Shown here: positions 41,094 through 50,760 of the stretch, piece after piece | Numbering within the stretch: position 1 is the stretch's first letter | Layout: each line of letters starts with the position of its first letter | Source: Thermanaerothrix solaris | GTDB taxonomy: Bacteria > Chloroflexota > Anaerolineae > Anaerolineales > Anaerolineaceae | Assembly: GCF_032334255.1 (NCBI RefSeq) | Contig: NZ_JAUHMF010000001.1 | Location: 868,001-932,000, forward strand | Reading direction: 5' to 3' | Length of the DNA: 64,000 nt | Position numbers and translations under genes: made by a program | The notes under the pieces: generated by a model | The model's database searches: none | Told to the model about the DNA's origin: nothing | Seen by the model: the letters and a program-made list of their open reading frames with translations, nothing else

Positions 41094-44000
41094 ATGAATG
41101 ATTATCTGATTCGCGGTTCACTGGCAGACATTGATCCCGATCTGCATGAATTGATTCAAATCGAGGCTGAACGCCAGTACCGTAAACTAATCCTCATCCC
41201 CAGCGAAAGTACTGCCCCTCTTGCCGTTCGTGAAGCCCTGGGCTCCGTCTTTCAGAACCTTTATGCCGAAGGTTACCCCGATGAAGAAACTCGCTGGATG
41301 AGTGAAGCGGAGATCCTGGACTATAATGCTCGCCTAACTTATTACCGGCGCTATTCCGATCCTCGTTACTACAAGGGGGTCGAATACGCCGATATTTTAG
41401 AAGCTCTGGCCCGTCGCCGCTTGGCCGAACTTTTTGCCACTAACGGTATCTCACCCGACCAGATTTATGCTAACGTGCAACCGCTTTCCGGTGCGCCAGC
41501 TAATAATGCCGTTTATACTGCGCTACTCAACCCCGGCGATACCATTTTGGCCATGAACCTGCTCCATGGTGGGCACTTGTCACATGGCTCACCTGTCAAC
41601 CGCTCGGGAAAGTGGTTCAACGTCATCGCCTATGGGGTTAACCCCCAGACCGAACAAATTGATTATGACGAAGTTGAGGCTTTAGCCCTTGAGCACAAGC
41701 CCAAGATCATCATCGCCGGTTATTCCTCTTACCCTTGGGTGCCCGATTGGGCGCGCTTCCGCGCCATCGCTGACCGTGTGGGGGCCGTGCTTCTAGCCGA
41801 TATCGCTCATATCGCCGGAATGGTAGCCGCGGGTGTATTACCTTCACCCGTGGGACATGCTCATGTGATTACCTTCACCACGCATAAGAGTCTAATGGGA
41901 CCACGTGGTGCTTGCATCCTGACTACAGATGCCAATTTAGCCAAGAAACTCGACCGCGCTGTCTTCCCCGGCGAGCAAGGCGGACCTCACTTACACGCTA
42001 TCGCCGGCATGGCCGTGGCTTTCAAACTGGCACGTACAGAGACCTTCAAGCAATTGCAAGCACAAATTGTCAAGAATTGCGCCGCCCTGACCGATCGTTT
42101 AGCACAGCGTGGTCTGCGCATCGCCTATGGTGGTAGCAATACCCACTTGGGGAATGTAGATTGCAAGACCATCGCTGGGCCCGATGGTACACCTCTCTCC
42201 GGTGATATGGCGGCGCGCATCCTTGATATCGCCGGCATTGTCCTCAACCGCAACACCATTCCTGGTGACAAAGCCGCCCTCAATGCCTCAGGAATCCGCT
42301 ACGGCACCCCGTGGGTGACTCAGCGCGGTATGAAGGAAGCCGAAATGCACAAAATCGCCGACATCATCGCGGATGTCCTTTTCGCGATCACCCCATACAG
42401 CGTTGAGACCCGCAAAGGACTCGCTCAACGCGCAAAAGTCAACTTCGAAGTCCTAGAAGACGCTAAACTCCGCGCACGTACCCTGGCCGAACAAGCCGGA
42501 ATTGATTACGAACCCACACGGCATGGTTATCCTCATTTCTACTACCTGGATGACAAACCCAAAGCCCAAAAGGGATGGGTTACCTACGACTTGCAGGGTG
42601 AGCGTTTACGCACGTTTGCCAACTTTGTCTTTGCTAGCGATGTGGAACTGCTTCAACCGGGTGAAAGCCAAGCCACACGTCTGCATACCCCCAAGGGCGA
42701 TGTTGAAGGCGTGGTCACCTGTGTAACACCCTGGCACTTCCGCATTTCGGTGCCCGAGGATAAAGCCGCATTAGCGGCCACCTGGTTGCGGGATCTTTCT
42801 GATGGGTATGTCGCCTTCGATCCCGATCCACTGCGCCGCCTACCGGGACCGATTGTCGTTAGTGACAGCGAGGCACAACCGGTCACTCAGGCCACCGGTG
42901 TTCCCGAGTCCCATCTTAAGCCCTACTACATCGGGATTGGCTCGACCACCGGCCTTGAACCTCTCCCCGCTTTTACCTGGGAAGAGCGTGAACCCGAACA
43001 ATTACGCCGCACGCCGCTCTTTGAGACCCACCGCCAAATGGGTGCCAAGATGATCCCCTTCGCCGGATGGGAGATGCCGGTCTGGTACACCTCGGTCACT
43101 GAGGAACACCTCGCCACACGCCAGGCAGCTGGGCTTTTCGATGTGGCGCACATGGGCGTTTATCAGGCCGAGGGACCTGATGCAGGGGTCTTCCTGGATA
43201 GTGTCTGTGGCAATGATATTAGCGCTTTGGCTGTCGGCGAATCTTGCTACACCCATTTCCTTGACCCTGACGCTAATGTTATTGATGACACCATCGTCTA
43301 TCGGCGCGATCAGGATAAATACCTTATCGTCGTCAATGCCGCCAACGATGATAAGGACTGGGCTTGGCTCAATGCCGTGCGTGATGGGAAGGTGCGCATT
43401 GACTCTCAACGTCCCTGGGCACGCGCCTTTGGCCGCCGGGTGATCCTGCGCAATCTGCGTGATCCTAAAGAAGGGCCAGACATGCGCGTGGACATAGCGC
43501 TACAAGGCCCGAAGTCCCGCGATATTTTGTTGGCTTTAGGTTGCGACGCGGAAACCCGCAAGCGCGTTCTCGCCCTCAAACGCACTGAACTGTGCGAAGC
43601 CACAATAGGCGGCTTTGATCTGGTGGTCTCGCGCACGGGCTATACTGGCGAAAAAATGGCCTTTGAACTCTTCGTCCATCCGGAACGGGCGGTTGATCTG
43701 TGGAACGCCCTGCTCAAAGTAGGCGAACCCATGGGCTTGAAGCCGTGTGGGTTGGGAGCGCGCGATTCGCTCCGCACCGAAGCCGGTTTGCCCCTTTATG
43801 GGCATGAACTAGCCGGGCCCTTCAACCTAGGCGTAGGTGAAGCTGGATTTGGCTCGTTTGTCAAAACCTACAAACCCTGGTTCATCGGGCGCGAAGCATT
43901 CCTCGCTCGCGAAAAACAGCGCCAGACAGTGGTGGTGCGTTTCCGCTTCACCGAGAAAGGTGTGCGCATGGCCCATCTGGGCGATCCGGTCCTGGACCGC

Positions 44001-44222
44001 AAAGGACGCACGATTGGCTTTGTGACCAGTTGTGCCATTGACTCCGAAGGTTTCTTGACCGGGCAAGCCTGGGTGGATCTCAAATATGCTGAGGAAGGTA
44101 CCCCGCTCTACATCTTCCAGGGCAAACCACAGAGCCTGGGTAAAAGCCCGGCCGAACTAAAGACCGGGGATCGCTTGTTGCTACCCACGCCGGCGGTGGT
44201 CCTTAGCCGCTTCCCTAGGTAG
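41094..44222 (+). CDS. GlyA-GcvT fusion: serine hydroxymethyltransferase and aminomethyltransferase
   Basis: This 1042-residue protein joins two folate enzymes. Residues about 1-455 are serine hydroxymethyltransferase (LILIPSESTAPLAVREALGS, NVQPLSGAPANNAVYTALL, Schiff-base Lys265 in TFTTHKSLMGPRGA). Residues about 633-1042 are the glycine-cleavage T protein (TPLFETHRQMGAKMIPFAGW, FDVAHMGVYQAEG, LGARDSLRTEAGLPLYG). The ~175-residue middle part (GERLRTFANFVFASDVELLQ and so on) is not recognised. The fusion should move one-carbon units between serine, glycine and tetrahydrofolate. No gcvH or gcvP is nearby. The start ATG has AAGGAG. A strong terminator follows. Confidence 0.93.
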   Translation: MNDYLIRGSLADIDPDLHELIQIEAERQYRKLILIPSESTAPLAVREALGSVFQNLYAEGYPDEETRWMSEAEILDYNARLTYYRRYSDPRYYKGVEYADILEALARRRLAELFATNGISPDQIYANVQPLSGAPANNAVYTALLNPGDTILAMNLLHGGHLSHGSPVNRSGKWFNVIAYGVNPQTEQIDYDEVEALALEHKPKIIIAGYSSYPWVPDWARFRAIADRVGAVLLADIAHIAGMVAAGVLPSPVGHAHVITFTTHKSLMGPRGACILTTDANLAKKLDRAVFPGEQGGPHLHAIAGMAVAFKLARTETFKQLQAQIVKNCAALTDRLAQRGLRIAYGGSNTHLGNVDCKTIAGPDGTPLSGDMAARILDIAGIVLNRNTIPGDKAALNASGIRYGTPWVTQRGMKEAEMHKIADIIADVLFAITPYSVETRKGLAQRAKVNFEVLEDAKLRARTLAEQAGIDYEPTRHGYPHFYYLDDKPKAQKGWVTYDLQGERLRTFANFVFASDVELLQPGESQATRLHTPKGDVEGVVTCVTPWHFRISVPEDKAALAATWLRDLSDGYVAFDPDPLRRLPGPIVVSDSEAQPVTQATGVPESHLKPYYIGIGSTTGLEPLPAFTWEEREPEQLRRTPLFETHRQMGAKMIPFAGWEMPVWYTSVTEEHLATRQAAGLFDVAHMGVYQAEGPDAGVFLDSVCGNDISALAVGESCYTHFLDPDANVIDDTIVYRRDQDKYLIVVNAANDDKDWAWLNAVRDGKVRIDSQRPWARAFGRRVILRNLRDPKEGPDMRVDIALQGPKSRDILLALGCDAETRKRVLALKRTELCEATIGGFDLVVSRTGYTGEKMAFELFVHPERAVDLWNALLKVGEPMGLKPCGLGARDSLRTEAGLPLYGHELAGPFNLGVGEAGFGSFVKTYKPWFIGREAFLAREKQRQTVVVRFRFTEKGVRMAHLGDPVLDRKGRTIGFVTSCAIDSEGFLTGQAWVDLKYAEEGTPLYIFQGKPQSLGKSPAELKTGDRLLLPTPAVVLSRFPR

Positions 44223-44229
44223 GTAAGAG

Positions 44230-44273
44230 CACCAGGTGTGCGGGCATAACTCCAACGCACACCTGGTGTTTTT
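44230..44273 (+). terminator. Terminator after glyA-gcvT
   Basis: A 13-bp perfect stem CACCAGGTGTGCG (44230-44242)/CGCACACCTGGTG (44256-44268), 13-nt loop, then TTTTT (44269-44273). Confidence 0.92.
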
Positions 44274-44449
44274 CAGAAGGACGTACAGATGCTGGCTTGT
44301 CTTGTCTCTTCCACTTCAAAACCATATCGTTTATGTGACCAGGAGGTTTTCCTATGCCGTTCGACCCGTTCATGGTCAAACCCGAAGAGTTCGCCTCCGC
44401 CGCTAACATTCCCGAATTTCCCTTGGAGAACCCAACCAGGAGAACGAGC

Positions 44450-45676
44450 ATGCAAACACTTTGGGATCACCGCTATGCGCAGCGCACACAGCGGATGAAG
44501 GGCTCGGCCATTCGTGAATTACTCAAACTGACTGAGCAACCCGATGTCATTTCGTTTGCCGGGGGATTGCCTGCTCCCGAAGTATTTCCGATCGAAGAGT
44601 TCACAGCAGCATGTTTGCGCGTCTTACGCGAAAACGGCGGTATGGCGCTCCAGTATGGCTCGACCGAGGGTTATCTTCCCCTACGTGAGATGATCGCCCG
44701 TCATACCTCGCGCTACGGCATTCGCGTCTCTGCCGATAACATCCTCATCACGGCTGGTTCACAGCAGGCACTTGACCTGATCGGAAAGGTGTTTATCAAT
44801 CGGGGTGACCGCATCCTGGTTGAATCCCCCACCTACCTGGGGGCTCTGCAAGCCTGGAACGCATATGGCGCTGAGTACATCACCGTGCGCACGGATGACG
44901 AGGGAATGGTCACCGAAGAACTTGAAGATGCCCTGCGCGCCGGTCCTAAATTCATTTATGTCCTGCCCAATTTTCAGAATCCTATGGGCGTCACCATGTC
45001 CACCCAGCGCCGACGTCAACTGGTGGAACTCGCCTCACGTTACGGTGTGCCCATCATCGAGGATGACCCATATGGTCAATTGCGTTATGAAGGTGAGCAC
45101 CTGCCCTCGGTCGTGGTCATGGATGCCAAGATTCACGGTCAAAACGACCGGAATGGATACTACAGCGGGAACGTGATCTACCTAAGCACGTTCTCCAAAA
45201 TCCTCGCCCCGGGTTTGCGCCTGGGCTGGGTTATTGGCCCGACCGAAGTAATTCGCAAACTGGTGTTGGCTAAGCAGGGCGCAGATTTACACACTGCAAC
45301 GTTCAATCAGGTGGTGGCTTATGAAGTTGGGCATGGCGGATTTTTAGATCGCCATGTGCTCAAGATCCGCGAAGTTTATCGCGAGCGCCGTGATGCCATG
45401 CTGGCAGCGCTCGAAAAATATATGCCGGAAGGCGTCCGTTGGACTCGGCCACAGGGCGGGCTCTTCCTCTGGGTGACCTTACCGGAAGGGATGAATACCA
45501 CCGAACTCTTTACCGAGGCGGTCGAAAACAAGGTTGCATATGTACCCGGTGAACCTTTCCACCCTTGTGGCGGGGGCGAGAACACCATGCGCCTAAACTT
45601 CTCGTATTCCAAGCCTGAGGTTATCGAAGAAGGCATTCGCCGCCTGAGCCAGGTCATTAAAGCCCACTTGAAATAA
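44450..45676 (+). CDS. LysN-like PLP-dependent aminotransferase (2-aminoadipate/aromatic type)
   Basis: This is a class I/II fold aminotransferase of 408 residues resembling Thermus LysN: SAIRELLKLTEQPDVISFAG, GLPAPEVFPIEEF, LQYGSTEGYLPLREMI, PNFQNPMGVTMS and the PLP lysine in STFSKILAPGLRLGW. Family members transaminate 2-aminoadipate, aromatic or branched amino acids; the substrate is open. Two starts are plausible: ATG 44450 (AGGAG, family-like N-terminus) and ATG 44354 (AGGAGG, adding MPFDPFMVKPEEFASAANIP and 12 more). I took 44450 on family length. No other lysine pathway gene is near. Confidence 0.88.
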   Translation: MQTLWDHRYAQRTQRMKGSAIRELLKLTEQPDVISFAGGLPAPEVFPIEEFTAACLRVLRENGGMALQYGSTEGYLPLREMIARHTSRYGIRVSADNILITAGSQQALDLIGKVFINRGDRILVESPTYLGALQAWNAYGAEYITVRTDDEGMVTEELEDALRAGPKFIYVLPNFQNPMGVTMSTQRRRQLVELASRYGVPIIEDDPYGQLRYEGEHLPSVVVMDAKIHGQNDRNGYYSGNVIYLSTFSKILAPGLRLGWVIGPTEVIRKLVLAKQGADLHTATFNQVVAYEVGHGGFLDRHVLKIREVYRERRDAMLAALEKYMPEGVRWTRPQGGLFLWVTLPEGMNTTELFTEAVENKVAYVPGEPFHPCGGGENTMRLNFSYSKPEVIEEGIRRLSQVIKAHLK

Positions 45677-45696
45677 CCTTGATCTCCTTCCCACCC

Positions 45697-45736
45697 ACAA
45701 CACCTTACCCGCCTGAAAGGGCGGGTAAGGTGTTGT
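45697..45736. terminator. Bidirectional hairpin between convergent genes
   Basis: A 17-bp perfect stem (45697-45713 with 45720-45736) with a 6-nt loop TGAAAG lies between the aminotransferase and kinase genes. T-runs are weak, but the stem is very stable. Confidence 0.75.
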
Positions 45737-45757
45737 ATATCCCGCTTAAATTGGTGT

Positions 45758-47524
45758 TTATCGCATGGAAAAAAGGGGTGAAAGACCGTTGGGTGAACCC
45801 TCAAGCCCATGCTCCCATAACTTAAAATCGCTGAGAATCGAACCACCAATAAATTCCCTCAAGATCGAGTTATCCGGAATAAGATCGCTCTCGATCGGGA
45901 GAAACCACTCCATAAAACTCAACAATCGTTTCGCCTCAATGTGCTCGAGACTCCCATAAGGTACTTGGCGTAAAAGCGGCTCGACCAACGGTTTCAGCGC
46001 TGAGAGTTCGTAAACTAGGGCTGAGTTGAACATTTCATCGGCATTTTCCTGATAGGGAAAGATGTAGCGCTTTTCCCCACGGCGCACAGACTCCCAACGA
46101 GCGATTGTCTCGGTTGCTGAATATCCACGCTCACGGGCATCGCGCACAATGCGCCGGATCAAGCGCGTGTCGGTGGTGGAGATACGATTATACCGATCCA
46201 GGTTAAGTTGGGTAAGGCACGAAACATAAATTCGGTATGCCCGTTCTTGGGGAAAATCGGGCAGAAGGCGAGGATTCAGCCCGTGAATGCCCTCTAAAAT
46301 GATCAATTGATCGGGACGCAGTTGCACCACATCCCCGGGTTCAGGGCGTCCCAACTTGAAATTAAACCGCGGTAATTGCACTACCTTTCCCGCGATCAGT
46401 CCCTCCAAACACTCCTCAAGACGCGCAATATCCAGCGCTTCTAGGGCTTCAAAATCGTAATTACCGTTTTCATCACGCGGTGAGCGTTCCCGTTCGACAA
46501 AAAAGTTATCTAACTCCAGCGGAAACGGCGAAAGCCCATAGGCCAACAATTGCACCGCCAGGCGTTTGGCAAAGGTGGTCTTTCCCGAAGAAGAAGGGCC
46601 AGCGATCAAAATAATGCGCGCTTGTTCAGCCCGTTGGCCAATTTGTCGCGCAATCTCGGCAATACGCTGCTCGTGAAGCGCTTCAGAGACCAGAATCACC
46701 TCTCGAATGCGCCCAGCATGAATGGCATCATTAAGAGCACCCACGCTTTCTATACCCAGGCGGGCTAGCCAGTCCCCGTATTGGCGAAAGGCGTGTAGAA
46801 GTTTGGGATAGGCTGGCATGGGGGAAAGGGTCGTTGGGGCATGGCGACGTGGAAATCGCAGAACGAATCCTTCCTCTTGAGGCGTAAGCGCAAACCAGCG
46901 CAAGTAACCAGTCGAGGGCACCATATAGCCGTGGTGATAATCACGATGTTCTCCTAAACAATAGAGCACCAGGGTGTCTTTCTGGCGGTACTTTAGTAAC
47001 CGTAGTTTATCCGGATAGCCTTTTTGCTCAAAGTAAGTCATGGCTTCAGATAAGGGAACTACTTGTCGCTCAAAAGGTAAATCCTGCTCCACCAAGTGGC
47101 GCATGTGAGATTCAAGCGCCTGAACCTCATCTGCGTTCAGGGGTGGTCTGCCGCTCACCTGACAGTAATAACCACCAAAGGCCACCGAGTGGTCCACGGT
47201 CAAGATCGCCTGCGGAAAGAGTTCCTCGAAGGCCGCCTCGAGCAAAAAAGTGATCGAACGGCGGTAAATACGCGCTCCGTCCGCATCTGCCATGGTAACC
47301 GGGCGCACGCGCGCATCCATGCTGATGGGATAAGTCAGTTCACGCAATTCGCCATTAACCACAGCCCCTACAATAGGAGGATTATCCCACTCCGGCAATG
47401 CTTTAAGGAACTCTCCCACAGGTGTGTGGCGTGGACCACTAAACACCCGCCCATCCGGCAAGTGGATTTCAACTGTTTCGCGAGGTTGCAAAACCTGACT
47501 GATATGAAGTGTTTCTGTCATCAT
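45758..47524 (-). CDS. Nucleoside kinase with TGS/ThrRS-like N-terminus (uridine kinase-like)
   Basis: This 588-residue protein joins an N-terminal TGS-like domain (EIHLPDGRVFSGPRHTPVGE, about residues 18-85), a threonyl-tRNA-synthetase editing-like domain (about 85-250, LTVDHSVAFGGYYCQV) and a C-terminal P-loop kinase of the uridine kinase/phosphoribulokinase family with Walker A IAGPSSSGKTTFAKRL, LDNFFVERERSPRDENGNYD and LIILEGIHGLNP. This architecture is known from several thermophile and plant nucleoside kinases; the likely reaction is ATP-dependent phosphorylation of uridine or another nucleoside. It is a single-gene unit converging on the LysN-like gene. Confidence 0.87.
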   Translation of the reverse strand: MMTETLHISQVLQPRETVEIHLPDGRVFSGPRHTPVGEFLKALPEWDNPPIVGAVVNGELRELTYPISMDARVRPVTMADADGARIYRRSITFLLEAAFEELFPQAILTVDHSVAFGGYYCQVSGRPPLNADEVQALESHMRHLVEQDLPFERQVVPLSEAMTYFEQKGYPDKLRLLKYRQKDTLVLYCLGEHRDYHHGYMVPSTGYLRWFALTPQEEGFVLRFPRRHAPTTLSPMPAYPKLLHAFRQYGDWLARLGIESVGALNDAIHAGRIREVILVSEALHEQRIAEIARQIGQRAEQARIILIAGPSSSGKTTFAKRLAVQLLAYGLSPFPLELDNFFVERERSPRDENGNYDFEALEALDIARLEECLEGLIAGKVVQLPRFNFKLGRPEPGDVVQLRPDQLIILEGIHGLNPRLLPDFPQERAYRIYVSCLTQLNLDRYNRISTTDTRLIRRIVRDARERGYSATETIARWESVRRGEKRYIFPYQENADEMFNSALVYELSALKPLVEPLLRQVPYGSLEHIEAKRLLSFMEWFLPIESDLIPDNSILREFIGGSILSDFKLWEHGLEGSPNGLSPLFSMR

Positions 47525-47588
47525 GTACCTCGGCTGTCAGGTCAAGATAACGGGTAAATCAAGTATACACCCCTCTAAGCAGGATAAA

Positions 47589-47630
47589 CTGGCCTGCACC
47601 TAACACTTCTGCAAGTGCCGGGCAGGCCAG
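47589..47630 (-). terminator. Hairpin terminator after the maltodextrin operon
   Basis: CTGGCCTGC (47589-47597) pairs with GCAGGCCAG (47622-47630), 9 bp, with an inner CACTT/AAGTG hairpin in the loop. The minus-strand T stretch (GTTTA) is short. Confidence 0.6.
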
Positions 47631-47654
47631 GACTGAGGGGTGGTCAAATTAATC

Positions 47655-50600
47655 TCAAGGGGTACGCAAGAGTTCCAATTGGGCGAAATCATCCGGAGTA
47701 AGTTGATCCACTGGCTTAGTTGACGAAGGATAGGTGCCCAGCATGTCTTCTTGAGTTGGGGTGCGATTAACTGGCCAGGCCAGGTCTATAATCCGCGTGT
47801 GGTTGGTATCTGCCGGACCACCCCCAAAGCGCCACTGTGCTGCCTGGGGTTCAACATCCCGCACCCGCCAAACTCCCGTTGCCGGGAAGCCCTCCTGACC
47901 CAACACCACGGCCACATACCCCCAGGTGCGAGGATCGCCCTCTCCAAACACCTGCCGCGGCACGCGCAATGTGACCGTCCGAGCCGCAGGATCCACCAGG
48001 ATTTTGAAATCCACCCCAGTGACCTGTTTCGGAGTCAAGGACGCAGGATCAGGAGCCAGAATTTGCGGTGTCCACCCTTCAGCCCAGATGGCAATCTCCC
48101 ATCCATTGCCGGACTTCAAAGCCGCATTTCGCCCCGGCAAGAGCAACCGCGCTCCTGTTCCCGCCCCCGGATCCTTATCCACATAAACATCCAGCGTCTG
48201 GATCGCCAAATTATTCGGCGACCCCCACGGATTAGGGATTGGGCCATAGAAAGTGAAGCGGAAAATGATATTGTTCTCGTCATATGAAACGCGAAAGGCT
48301 TTTAGATCAAAGGCCTTCTCCTGGAAGACGCTATCGGTGGGGTAGGTGTAAGTTCCTGGACCGTGATCATCGCCTTCCGGATCTTCGAGATCCAAAATCA
48401 CCGTGGAAAGGCCCAAATCAGGGAGCACAACTTGCGCCGGTCCACCCACGGGTAAGACCTGACCCTCTGGTTGAGCCACCACGACTAAGCGCAGGTCGTC
48501 ACCCGCTTCTACTGCGCCTAAAGCAGTCAAAGGAATGGCAGCCTCAAGGACCCCCTCCTTGGCGGCTGCGGTTCCCCCTTGCCCAGCGGACTGCCACCCT
48601 TTAGCCGAGGCGGTGTAGAAAGCCAAATCTCGGCCACCTTCCCAAACAAAGGCGTGGGTTGCCGCAATGCCCAACAAGACTGGAGATTCGCCCTCCACCG
48701 TCTGAGTAAAGGGATAGGGGTTGGCAACGCGAGGCACCGTGAGGTAGATCCCCAGGCGTGCGGGCAATTTTTCACCTGCCGCAGCAACGACCTTCAGGTA
48801 AAGAGTTTTGCCATCCAGGGCGATTTCGAAACCGGTTAATGGTTTGCCCTCTTCTACTGTATACACGGCTGCATTTGCCCACTCCTCGGCGCCAGCCACT
48901 CCATCAATGGTGGGGGTCGCCGTTCCGCTCATCGGACGGCTTGCGGCTACAGGCTTCGCCTGGATGATAGGTACACTAACAAATGCCGGAACAGGTTCAT
49001 CCAGCGCTTCATAGACCCCACGCAATAGCGCCCGGAAGCCTTCGTCAAAATACTCATCCTGCCCGGAGTCCTGATCACTCCCATACCACCAGAACCAATC
49101 CGAACCCTCCGCCAGGTACATATAATCCTGAGCCTTTGCAATGGCTTCTGGGGAAGCCTTGCGAGTGCGGGTCAGATCGTATTTGGCAAGCAGTTCACGC
49201 GTCTGTCGCAGGTATTCCCACGCCTGGGTTTCTTCCGGTTCACCAATCCAGGTATCGTAATTGGGGCTAAACCAGGCTCCGGGGAAAAGATGATCCAAGG
49301 TGCGCTGTTCGGGGAAGCGCTTGAGGTATTCGCTGGGAGTGATCGTCTTGATCGTAGTACTCTCGGAGAGCAGGCGATAAAACGCATTCAAGAACTCTTT
49401 GCCATCGTTCTTGTAATATTCCCAGGCGTTCTCGCCATCCAGGATAATACTTACAATGTGAGGACCCTGGGCACCTTCCTCTTTCAGGCGCTGGCGAATG
49501 TTCTCCAAGCGTTGCATCAAATCTTTTGCCGCGGCTTCACCCGGCATTCCAGAATAGGTGAAACCAATTTTGTCGGAAAGGGTCCAATCGCGGAAGAAAA
49601 CGGCAACTTTATGGCCATCTTTATCCTGAACGTAATAGGGCCGATAAAGAAGGTCGGCTTCTTGGACTGTTTCCTTTGCATCGCGGGTGAACGAGCCAAT
49701 GCCCAGAGATTGGGCCAGGACCGGCTCGCCGGTTGCCATCCACTGATAACCGGCCTTTGCCACCAGCGGCACGATCTCCTGCGCCACCGCCCCCTCACCC
49801 GGCCAAAGTCCCTTGGGTGCAACTCCAAAGTGGTCCTGGTAAATCTGAACGCTACGTTGTAACTGCGCAATGGCATCGTTGGGGTAGGAAAAACGAGTCG
49901 GCAGTTCGGCTCCCGGGTTACCCACCGCTGCCAAGTTGGTATCATACAACAAGGGCAGAATCGGGTGGGCGTAGGGGGTGGTGATGACTTCGATTTGCCC
50001 TTTCTCCTGGAGATCTTTATGGATCGGTACTACCTGCGCCATGATGCGGCGAATCTCGTTAAAGAGGACCTCTTTGTCTGCCTCAGAGAAACCGCGATCT
50101 TTCGCGACCAGCGACTTCAGGGGTTCTTTGGCCAATTCATCAGGATCAATCCAGGCCAGATTGAACCAAATCTGCAAATCGCGAAAATCCTGTTCGTTAA
50201 AAGTCTCCAGGGCGTTTGCAATTGCCTTGTCATCCGTACCACCGCGTTTATCCAGTAAAGCCTTATAACCCGGATAGCGACTGATGATGTTATCCCAATT
50301 GACATCAAAAAAGCGGCGTAGGATAAACTCTTTCTCATCCGTTGTAAGGTCGCTAGCCGGTTTTTCTGCCAGTACCCAATATTTGTCTTTGGCCCCGTTT
50401 TGGACGAAGTCGTCCAACTGACGCAGCAACACCGGCGTCAGGTTAAAGGTAACGTGGACATTTGGATACTGAGCAACGGTTGCAGCCATGTCGTAATAGT
50501 CTTTAGTGGCATGCACCCTCACCCAGGGACGGGTATAAACCCCATTCGCGTCTTTGTAATAGAGCGGCTGATGCTGATGCCAAATAAGGTTAAGATAAAG

Positions 50601-50756
50601 CACCTCTTCCTGAGGGGGTTGTGTCTCTGTGGCTACCGGGGTTGCCGTAGGTACGGAAAGGGTTGGCGTCGGTGTTATCGTCGTGCACGCTGTAATGAGT
50701 AGAACAAGGATTAGTAGTGCGTTCATCAATGGCAGGAATCGCAGTAGTTGACGCAT
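47655..50756 (-). CDS. Lipoprotein glycoside hydrolase family 57 (amylopullulanase-like)
   Basis: This 1033-residue lipoprotein has a signal with lipobox LITAC and a TPTPT-rich linker. The GH57 domain (about 40-600) has motif 1 LIWHQHQPLYY, the nucleophile region GLWPGEGAVAQEIVPLVAKA and the acid/base region IILDGENAWEYYKNDG. Residues about 630-1030 hold two beta-rich modules seen in GH57 amylopullulanases and glucodextranases (TPTIDGVAGAEEWANAAVY; DLEDPEGDDHGPGTYTYPTD). It should cut alpha-1,4/1,6 glucans outside the cell. The ATG at 50756 has AAGGGA upstream and overlaps the permease stop region closely. It is the last gene of a maltodextrin transport operon. Confidence 0.93.
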   Translation of the reverse strand: MRQLLRFLPLMNALLILVLLITACTTITPTPTLSVPTATPVATETQPPQEEVLYLNLIWHQHQPLYYKDANGVYTRPWVRVHATKDYYDMAATVAQYPNVHVTFNLTPVLLRQLDDFVQNGAKDKYWVLAEKPASDLTTDEKEFILRRFFDVNWDNIISRYPGYKALLDKRGGTDDKAIANALETFNEQDFRDLQIWFNLAWIDPDELAKEPLKSLVAKDRGFSEADKEVLFNEIRRIMAQVVPIHKDLQEKGQIEVITTPYAHPILPLLYDTNLAAVGNPGAELPTRFSYPNDAIAQLQRSVQIYQDHFGVAPKGLWPGEGAVAQEIVPLVAKAGYQWMATGEPVLAQSLGIGSFTRDAKETVQEADLLYRPYYVQDKDGHKVAVFFRDWTLSDKIGFTYSGMPGEAAAKDLMQRLENIRQRLKEEGAQGPHIVSIILDGENAWEYYKNDGKEFLNAFYRLLSESTTIKTITPSEYLKRFPEQRTLDHLFPGAWFSPNYDTWIGEPEETQAWEYLRQTRELLAKYDLTRTRKASPEAIAKAQDYMYLAEGSDWFWWYGSDQDSGQDEYFDEGFRALLRGVYEALDEPVPAFVSVPIIQAKPVAASRPMSGTATPTIDGVAGAEEWANAAVYTVEEGKPLTGFEIALDGKTLYLKVVAAAGEKLPARLGIYLTVPRVANPYPFTQTVEGESPVLLGIAATHAFVWEGGRDLAFYTASAKGWQSAGQGGTAAAKEGVLEAAIPLTALGAVEAGDDLRLVVVAQPEGQVLPVGGPAQVVLPDLGLSTVILDLEDPEGDDHGPGTYTYPTDSVFQEKAFDLKAFRVSYDENNIIFRFTFYGPIPNPWGSPNNLAIQTLDVYVDKDPGAGTGARLLLPGRNAALKSGNGWEIAIWAEGWTPQILAPDPASLTPKQVTGVDFKILVDPAARTVTLRVPRQVFGEGDPRTWGYVAVVLGQEGFPATGVWRVRDVEPQAAQWRFGGGPADTNHTRIIDLAWPVNRTPTQEDMLGTYPSSTKPVDQLTPDDFAQLELLRTP

Positions 50757-50760
50757 GGTT

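Noticed and set aside
41094..44222. glyA-gcvT fusion as a sequencing or assembly artefact
   Set aside because: The frame is unbroken through a long middle domain with normal codon use, and the gene has its own promoter and terminator.
47751..49862. Several plus-strand open frames of 100-190 codons across the GH57 gene
   Set aside because: All are antisense shadows of the GH57 frame with low-complexity translations and no promoter or Shine-Dalgarno.
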